Of a stretch of 64,000 nt of DNA, positions 59,388 to 64,000 are shown piece after piece (the first letter of the stretch is position 1; every line of letters starts with the position of its first letter). The notes beneath the pieces are model-generated. The model did not search any database and was not told the origin of the DNA. It saw only the letters and a list, made by a program, of their open reading frames with translations. Made by a program: the position numbers and the translations under genes. Location of the stretch: the NCBI GenBank assembly GCA_028280885.1, contig JANQKY010000045.1, positions 1 through 64,000 on the forward strand. The letters run 5' to 3'. The DNA is from Tepidamorphus sp. Its GTDB lineage: Bacteria; Pseudomonadota; Alphaproteobacteria; Rhizobiales; Tepidamorphaceae.

Positions 59388-62378
59388 GTGGCGAAGAAGC
59401 CCGGCAAGGAAAAAGCCAAGAAGACGTCCGGCGACAAGACGCTCGGCCCGAGGATCGCCTCCGGCTCCGGCAAAGGCTTGCCGATCGCCTGCGATCGCGA
59501 GAACGCCGCCGAATGGCTCGACGACGTCCTCCAGGAGGCGCGCGCCGAAGGCTGTAAGGCGCTCGTCAAGATGGCCAAGGGCAATCTGTCCGCCTTCCTT
59601 AAGGGCGTTCTCGACGGCTCGCCCTGGCTGCGCGGCGTGTTCGAAGGAGACGTTGCGGCCGCCGAGCGGATCCTGTGCAGCGATCCGGACGCCCATCTGT
59701 GCGGCCTGAGCGACGCGGTCGCCGACGCCTTGGGGCAGGCGGAAACCCTGGCCGAGGCGCAGCGGGCCCTGCGGCGCTACAAGAGCGAAGCAGCCGCCCT
59801 CGTCGCGCTCGCCGATCTCGGCTGCGTCTGGAGCGTCGACCAGGTGACGGCGGCGATGACGACGATCGCCGACACGGCGGTGTCGTCCGCCGTCGACTGG
59901 CTGCTCGCCAATGCCGCTACGCGTGGCGATCTCACCCTTGCCGATCCCGATCATCCCGCCACGGACAGCGGCTATATCGTCCTTGCCATGGGCAAGCACG
60001 GGGCCGGCGAGCTCAACTTCTCCAGCGATATCGACCTGATCGTCCTCTATGACGCCGACCGCGCCCGCGTCGCCGATCCGGATGAAATCGAGGCGCTGTT
60101 CGTCCGGCTGACCCGCGATCTCGTCAAGCTCCTGCAGGAGACGACCGAGGACGGCTATGTCTTTCGCACCGACCTGCGCCTGCGCCCCGATCCCGGCGCG
60201 ACGCAGGTCGCGATCTCGCTGGAAGCGGCCCTGATCTACTACGAGAGCATGGGCCAGAACTGGGAGCGGGCGGCCCTCATCAAGGCGCGGCCCTGCGCTG
60301 GCGACATCGCGGCGGGGGAAGCGTTCTTAAGCGAGATCGCGCCGTTCATCTGGCGCAAATACATGGATTTCGCGGCTCTTGCCGACGTCCATGCGATGAA
60401 GCGGCAGATCAACATCCACAAGGGCCACGACCACATCGCGGTCGCCGGCCACAACATCAAGCTGGGGCGCGGCGGCATCCGCGAGATCGAGTTCTTCGTT
60501 CAGACCCAGCAGCTTGTGACCGGCGGGCGCCATCCCGAGCTGCGCACCCGCCGCACCCTCGACGCGCTGGACAGACTGGTCGACGGGGGTTGGATCAAGC
60601 CGGCGGATCGCGACGAGCTCGCCGAGGCCTACCGGTTCCTGCGGCGGCTGGAACATCGCTTGCAGATTGTCGCCGACGAGCAGACCCACACGCTGCCCGA
60701 CAGTGGCGACGGCCTCGACTGTTTCGCGACGTTCGCAGGCTTCAAGACGACGAAGGCGTTCGAGGCGGCGCTGCTTGAGCGGCTGCGCACGGTCCAGCAT
60801 CACTATGCCCATCTGTTCGAGGACGCGCCGGATCTGGGCACCGAACTCGGCAGCCTGGTCTTCACCGGCGATGGCGACGATCCCGAAACGCTGCAGACGC
60901 TGACCCGGCTCGGCTTCGACAATCCCGGATCGGTCGCCGCCTCGGTGCGCGACTGGCATTTCGGCCGGGTCGCCTCGACGCGCACCGCGCGCGCCCGCGA
61001 GCGGCTGACCGAGATCACCCCGGCGCTGTTGAAGGCGCTCGGCGAGACCGCCAATCCGGATGCCGCCTTCCATGCCTTCGACCAGTTCATGTCGCGGCTG
61101 CCGGCCGGCGTCCAGCTCTTCTCCCTCCTGAAATCCAATCCCCACCTGCTCCACCTGCTCGCCGAAATCCTCGGCACCGCGCCGCGCATGGCCGAACTCT
61201 TAAGCCTGCGCCCGCGCGTGATCGCCGCGGTCCTGGAACCCGATTTCTTCGACACGCTGCCCGATCGCGCCTCGCTGGACCGTCTTCTCAAGGAGAGCTT
61301 TAAGGAGGCCGACGGCTATGAGGACGCGCTCGACCGCGCCCGCATCTTCGGCCAGGAGCAGGCCTTCCTGATCGGCGTGCGCATCCTGTCGGGAACCGTC
61401 GCGGCGGAAGAGGCCGGCGCGACCTTCGCGCGCCTGGCCGCGGTCATCGTCGACCGGCTGTTCGCGCGCGCCTCGGCCGAACTGGCGAAAACCCATGGCC
61501 GCATCAAGGGCGCCTCGGCCGCCGTCATCGCCATGGGCAAGTTCGGCAGCCGCGAGATGACGGCGAGTTCCGATCTCGACCTGATCCTTCTGTACGATTA
61601 TGCCGGCGAGGAACCGGAGTCCGATGGCCGTCGCCCGCTGCCGGCCTCGCAATACTATGCCCGCCTGACCCAGCGCCTGATTGCCGCGATCACCGCGCCG
61701 ACCGGCGAGGGTCAGATCTACGAAGTCGACATGCGCCTGCGGCCCTCCGGCGGCTCGGGCCCGCTGGCGACCAATCTCGAAGCCTTTTCGATCTACCAGG
61801 CCGATGAAGCCTGGACCTGGGAGCACATGGCACTGACGCGCGCACGCGTGATCAGCGGACCGGACAGGTTCGCAAGACGGGTCGACGAGGCGATCCGCGC
61901 GGTGCTGGTCAGCCGGCGCGATCGCGACACGCTGCGCGCCGATATCGTCGACATGCGCGCGCGCATCGCGCGTGAGAAGGGCAGCGACGACCCTTGGGAG
62001 ATCAAGACGGTGCGCGGCGGTCTGATCGATGTCGAGTTCATCGCCCAGTATCTCCAGCTTGCCCACGCCTGCGAGGCCCCCGACATCCTGTCGGCCAATA
62101 CCGAAGCCGCGCTGGAGGCGGCTCGCGCCGCCGGGTTCCTGTCCTCGGGCCATGCCGAGGTCGTAATCCCCGCCTGCCGGCTCTATCACGCGGTGACGCA
62201 GATCCTGCGCCTGTGCCTGAAGGGCGCCTTCGATCCGCAGACGGCGCCGCGCGGCCTGACGCGGCTGCTCTGCCGGGCAGCCGACATGCCGGATCTGAGC
62301 CGCCTGGAGGCGCATCTCAAGGACACGCAGGCGCAGGTACAGACGGTCTTCGACGCGCTGATGACGGCGGTGGATTAG
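59388..62378 (+). CDS. glnE: Bifunctional glutamine synthetase adenylyltransferase/deadenylylase
   Basis: The 996-residue enzyme has two nucleotidyltransferase domains: MGKHGAGELNFSSDIDLIVL in the N-terminal half (deadenylylase) and MGKFGSREMTASSDLDLILL in the C-terminal half (adenylylase). Each is followed by its helical GlnD-PII uridylyltransferase-like region. It adenylylates and deadenylylates GlnA in response to PII and glutamine, controlling nitrogen assimilation. The start is a GTG at 59388 with GGAGAGG upstream. Its last four bases overlap the convergent pleC gene. Confidence 0.97.
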   Translation: MAKKPGKEKAKKTSGDKTLGPRIASGSGKGLPIACDRENAAEWLDDVLQEARAEGCKALVKMAKGNLSAFLKGVLDGSPWLRGVFEGDVAAAERILCSDPDAHLCGLSDAVADALGQAETLAEAQRALRRYKSEAAALVALADLGCVWSVDQVTAAMTTIADTAVSSAVDWLLANAATRGDLTLADPDHPATDSGYIVLAMGKHGAGELNFSSDIDLIVLYDADRARVADPDEIEALFVRLTRDLVKLLQETTEDGYVFRTDLRLRPDPGATQVAISLEAALIYYESMGQNWERAALIKARPCAGDIAAGEAFLSEIAPFIWRKYMDFAALADVHAMKRQINIHKGHDHIAVAGHNIKLGRGGIREIEFFVQTQQLVTGGRHPELRTRRTLDALDRLVDGGWIKPADRDELAEAYRFLRRLEHRLQIVADEQTHTLPDSGDGLDCFATFAGFKTTKAFEAALLERLRTVQHHYAHLFEDAPDLGTELGSLVFTGDGDDPETLQTLTRLGFDNPGSVAASVRDWHFGRVASTRTARARERLTEITPALLKALGETANPDAAFHAFDQFMSRLPAGVQLFSLLKSNPHLLHLLAEILGTAPRMAELLSLRPRVIAAVLEPDFFDTLPDRASLDRLLKESFKEADGYEDALDRARIFGQEQAFLIGVRILSGTVAAEEAGATFARLAAVIVDRLFARASAELAKTHGRIKGASAAVIAMGKFGSREMTASSDLDLILLYDYAGEEPESDGRRPLPASQYYARLTQRLIAAITAPTGEGQIYEVDMRLRPSGGSGPLATNLEAFSIYQADEAWTWEHMALTRARVISGPDRFARRVDEAIRAVLVSRRDRDTLRADIVDMRARIAREKGSDDPWEIKTVRGGLIDVEFIAQYLQLAHACEAPDILSANTEAALEAARAAGFLSSGHAEVVIPACRLYHAVTQILRLCLKGAFDPQTAPRGLTRLLCRAADMPDLSRLEAHLKDTQAQVQTVFDALMTAVD

Positions 62379-64000
62379 AGCAGGGTGCCCTGCATCGTAT
62401 CGGTCTCGGCGGGTGCGGCAGGACCGGCATCCTGCGGCAGCCGCACCGTCACGATCGTGCCCTTGCCGGGCTTGGAGCGGATCCTGAGCGCGCCGCCATG
62501 CAGTTCCACCAGCGAGCGGGAGATCGCCAGGCCGAGCCCTGAGCCCTTGTGGCTGCGGGTGAACTGGTTCTCGACCTGCTCGAAAGGCCGGCCGAGCTTG
62601 CGCACCGCCGATTTCTCGATGCCGATGCCGGTGTCCTCGATCGACAGGGTGATCCCGCCCGACACCTTGCGCGCCCGCACCTTGATCGAGCCGTCCTCGG
62701 CGTTGAACTTCACCGCGTTCGACAAAAGGTTGAGCATGACCTGCTTCAGCGCCCGCCGGTCGCCGGTGACGCTCAGGTTCTTCTGGATGTCGACCGAGGT
62801 GGAGATGTTCTTCTCCTCGGCCCGCAGCGAGGTGATGCGCACGCATTCATCGGCGATCTCGCCGAGATCGAGCGTCTCGGCCTCGATCTGGTAGCGGCCC
62901 GCCTCGATCTTCGACATGTCGAGGATGTCGTTGATGACGTCGAGCAGGAAGCCGCCGCTCATGCGGATGTCGCGACAGTATTCGGTGTATTTCTCCGATC
63001 CCAGCGGCCCGAACGTGCCGGTCTCCATGATCTCCGAAAAGCCGATGATCGCGTTCAGCGGCGTGCGCAACTCGTGGCTCATATTGGCCAGGAATTCCGA
63101 TTTCGACTTGTTGGCGAGTTCGGCCCGGGTCTTCTCCTCTGCGTAGCGCTCGGCCAGATCGACGAGCTGCTGGGCCTGCACTTCCAGCGTCTGGCGCGAC
63201 CGGCGCAGGTCGGCGACGGTGGCAAGCAGGGCCCGCTCGCTGTCGAGCAGCCGCTCCTCCTGCCGCTTCAGCGCGGTAATGTCGGTGCCGACGCTGACGA
63301 AGCCGCCATCCTTGGTGCGACGCTCGGAAATCTGCAGCCAGCGGCCGTCCTCGATCTGCGCCTCGTAGACGCGGCCGCCCTTGAGGGTCGTTCCGTCCGG
63401 AGTCGCGCTCCCCGCTGCCGTCTCGCCGAGGCCTTCGCCCAGGCCTTCGCCCAGACCTTCGATCGCCTCCTCGTCCTTCTCGCCGATCTGCACGATCGGC
63501 TGGCGGCTCTCCCGCATCACCGTTTCATAGGGCGTGCCGGGCTTGACGACCGCGTCGGGCAGCCGGTGCAGCTCCTGATATTTGCGGTTGCACAGCACCA
63601 TCCTGTTGTCGGAGTTCCACAACACGAAGGCTTCCGACGTCGCCTCGATCGCGTCGCGCAGCCGCATGTCGGCGGTGGCGCTGCGCTCGGCGAGCTTCTG
63701 CTGCTCGGTGATGTCGACGGCGATGCCGACGAGATGCCGCTCGCCGGTCGCGTGGTCGGGAACGATCTCGGCCCGCGCCCTGAGCCAGATCCACGACCCG
63801 TCGGCATGGCGCATCCGGAAGGTCCGGTCGATCTGGCCCGAGGTCTGGTCGGCGAGATCGTTGGCGAGGTCGTAGAAGTCGCCCTCGTCGGGATGCAGGA
63901 GCGCGGTGACGTCGCCGACCGACAGGACCGCGTCCTGATCGGTGCGCCCGAGGATCTCGAACATCGAGGCCGACCAGAAGATCCGGCCGCGCGCCAGGTC
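62375..64000 (-). CDS. pleC: PAS-domain hybrid-type sensor kinase, PleC-like (5' end outside the window)
   Basis: The visible part comprises the last 541 codons and continues past the right edge. It contains two PAS domains (about the first 100 residues ending VGIAVDITEQQKLAER, then AFVLWNSDNRMVLCNRKYQE). A coiled linker and a HisKA domain follow, with FLANMSHELRTPLNAIIGFS and FGPLGSEKYTEYCRDI, the extended motif of the PleC/DivJ/PdhS kinases that control DivK. The ATPase domain (NLLSNAVKFN, GIGI, GSGLGLAISRSL) ends it. Position next to glnE supports PleC. It contains an EGLG repeat encoded by a 12-base tandem repeat. Confidence 0.82.
   Translation of the reverse strand, partial: DLARGRIFWSASMFEILGRTDQDAVLSVGDVTALLHPDEGDFYDLANDLADQTSGQIDRTFRMRHADGSWIWLRARAEIVPDHATGERHLVGIAVDITEQQKLAERSATADMRLRDAIEATSEAFVLWNSDNRMVLCNRKYQELHRLPDAVVKPGTPYETVMRESRQPIVQIGEKDEEAIEGLGEGLGEGLGETAAGSATPDGTTLKGGRVYEAQIEDGRWLQISERRTKDGGFVSVGTDITALKRQEERLLDSERALLATVADLRRSRQTLEVQAQQLVDLAERYAEEKTRAELANKSKSEFLANMSHELRTPLNAIIGFSEIMETGTFGPLGSEKYTEYCRDIRMSGGFLLDVINDILDMSKIEAGRYQIEAETLDLGEIADECVRITSLRAEEKNISTSVDIQKNLSVTGDRRALKQVMLNLLSNAVKFNAEDGSIKVRARKVSGGITLSIEDTGIGIEKSAVRKLGRPFEQVENQFTRSHKGSGLGLAISRSLVELHGGALRIRSKPGKGTIVTVRLPQDAGPAAPAETDTMQGTLL
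63431..63463 (-). repeat. 12-base in-frame tandem repeat in the PleC-like gene (EGLG)
   Basis: The plus-strand unit GCCTTCGCCCAG occurs twice exactly, with diverged copies on both sides, encoding the Glu-Gly-Leu-Gly run in the second PAS domain linker. Confidence 0.85.

Overview
The window is high-GC (by eye mid-60s % G+C) chromosomal DNA of an alphaproteobacterium, most likely of the order Hyphomicrobiales (Rhizobiales). The best taxonomic evidence is the right end. A FeuP/FeuQ-like two-component pair leads into a ccmI-ccmE-ccmF-ccmH (cycHJKL) cytochrome c maturation cluster, then degP, a second two-component pair, glnE and a convergent PleC-like kinase. That order is familiar from rhizobia. 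No rRNA, tRNA, CRISPR array, integrase, transposase or attachment site was recognised.

Layout. 1-13.7 kb is a surface-polysaccharide locus. It holds CapG/CapF (minus strand) and CapE (plus strand) for UDP-N-acetyl-L-fucosamine. It also has a DegT-type sugar aminotransferase, a sulfotransferase, a priming sugar transferase, a Wzy/WaaL-type polymerase or ligase, and a membrane-bound CapD/WbpM-type dehydratase. An exported M1 aminopeptidase and a pirin with a TetR-like operator are interspersed. 13.8-18.4 kb holds housekeeping and accessory genes: NAD kinase, an orphan ParA, an AEC transporter, a zinc-ribbon protein and a SnoaL-like protein.

18.4-43.3 kb is a gene-transfer-agent (GTA) type or highly reduced prophage cluster. 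The order matches the Rhodobacter capsulatus GTA: small and large terminase, portal, g3.5-like membrane protein, prohead protease, capsid, connectors, DUF3168, major tail, gp10 and gp10.1, short tape measure, gp12-gp15. A glycine-rich adhesin, a DUF2793 fibre, a CHAP-like enzyme, an AT-rich tailspike-like protein, a GH108 endolysin and a holin follow. Two non-structural genes are embedded: a secreted protein after the portal, and an MFS transporter on the opposite strand between protease and capsid. Multi-copy palindromic repeats fill several gaps. The absence of integration and replication genes and the embedded host-like genes favour a resident, domesticated particle system over a fresh prophage.

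43.3-64 kb is conserved core: nitroreductase, a small secreted protein in the position of FeuN, FeuP/FeuQ, a glycine-zipper lipoprotein, an unknown 476-residue protein, cytochrome c maturation, an OsmC/hydrolase fusion, DegP, a two-component pair, GlnE and PleC.

Most notable observations: a candidate -1 programmed frameshift (A-AAC-CCT) that would express the gp10.1 tail chaperone domain, which has no start codon of its own; an AT-rich tailspike cassette with its own candidate promoter and a strong terminator; a consensus-like promoter with direct repeats before the GTA cluster; and an unusual density of short tandem repeats (13 bp outside genes, 12-15 bp and in frame inside genes).
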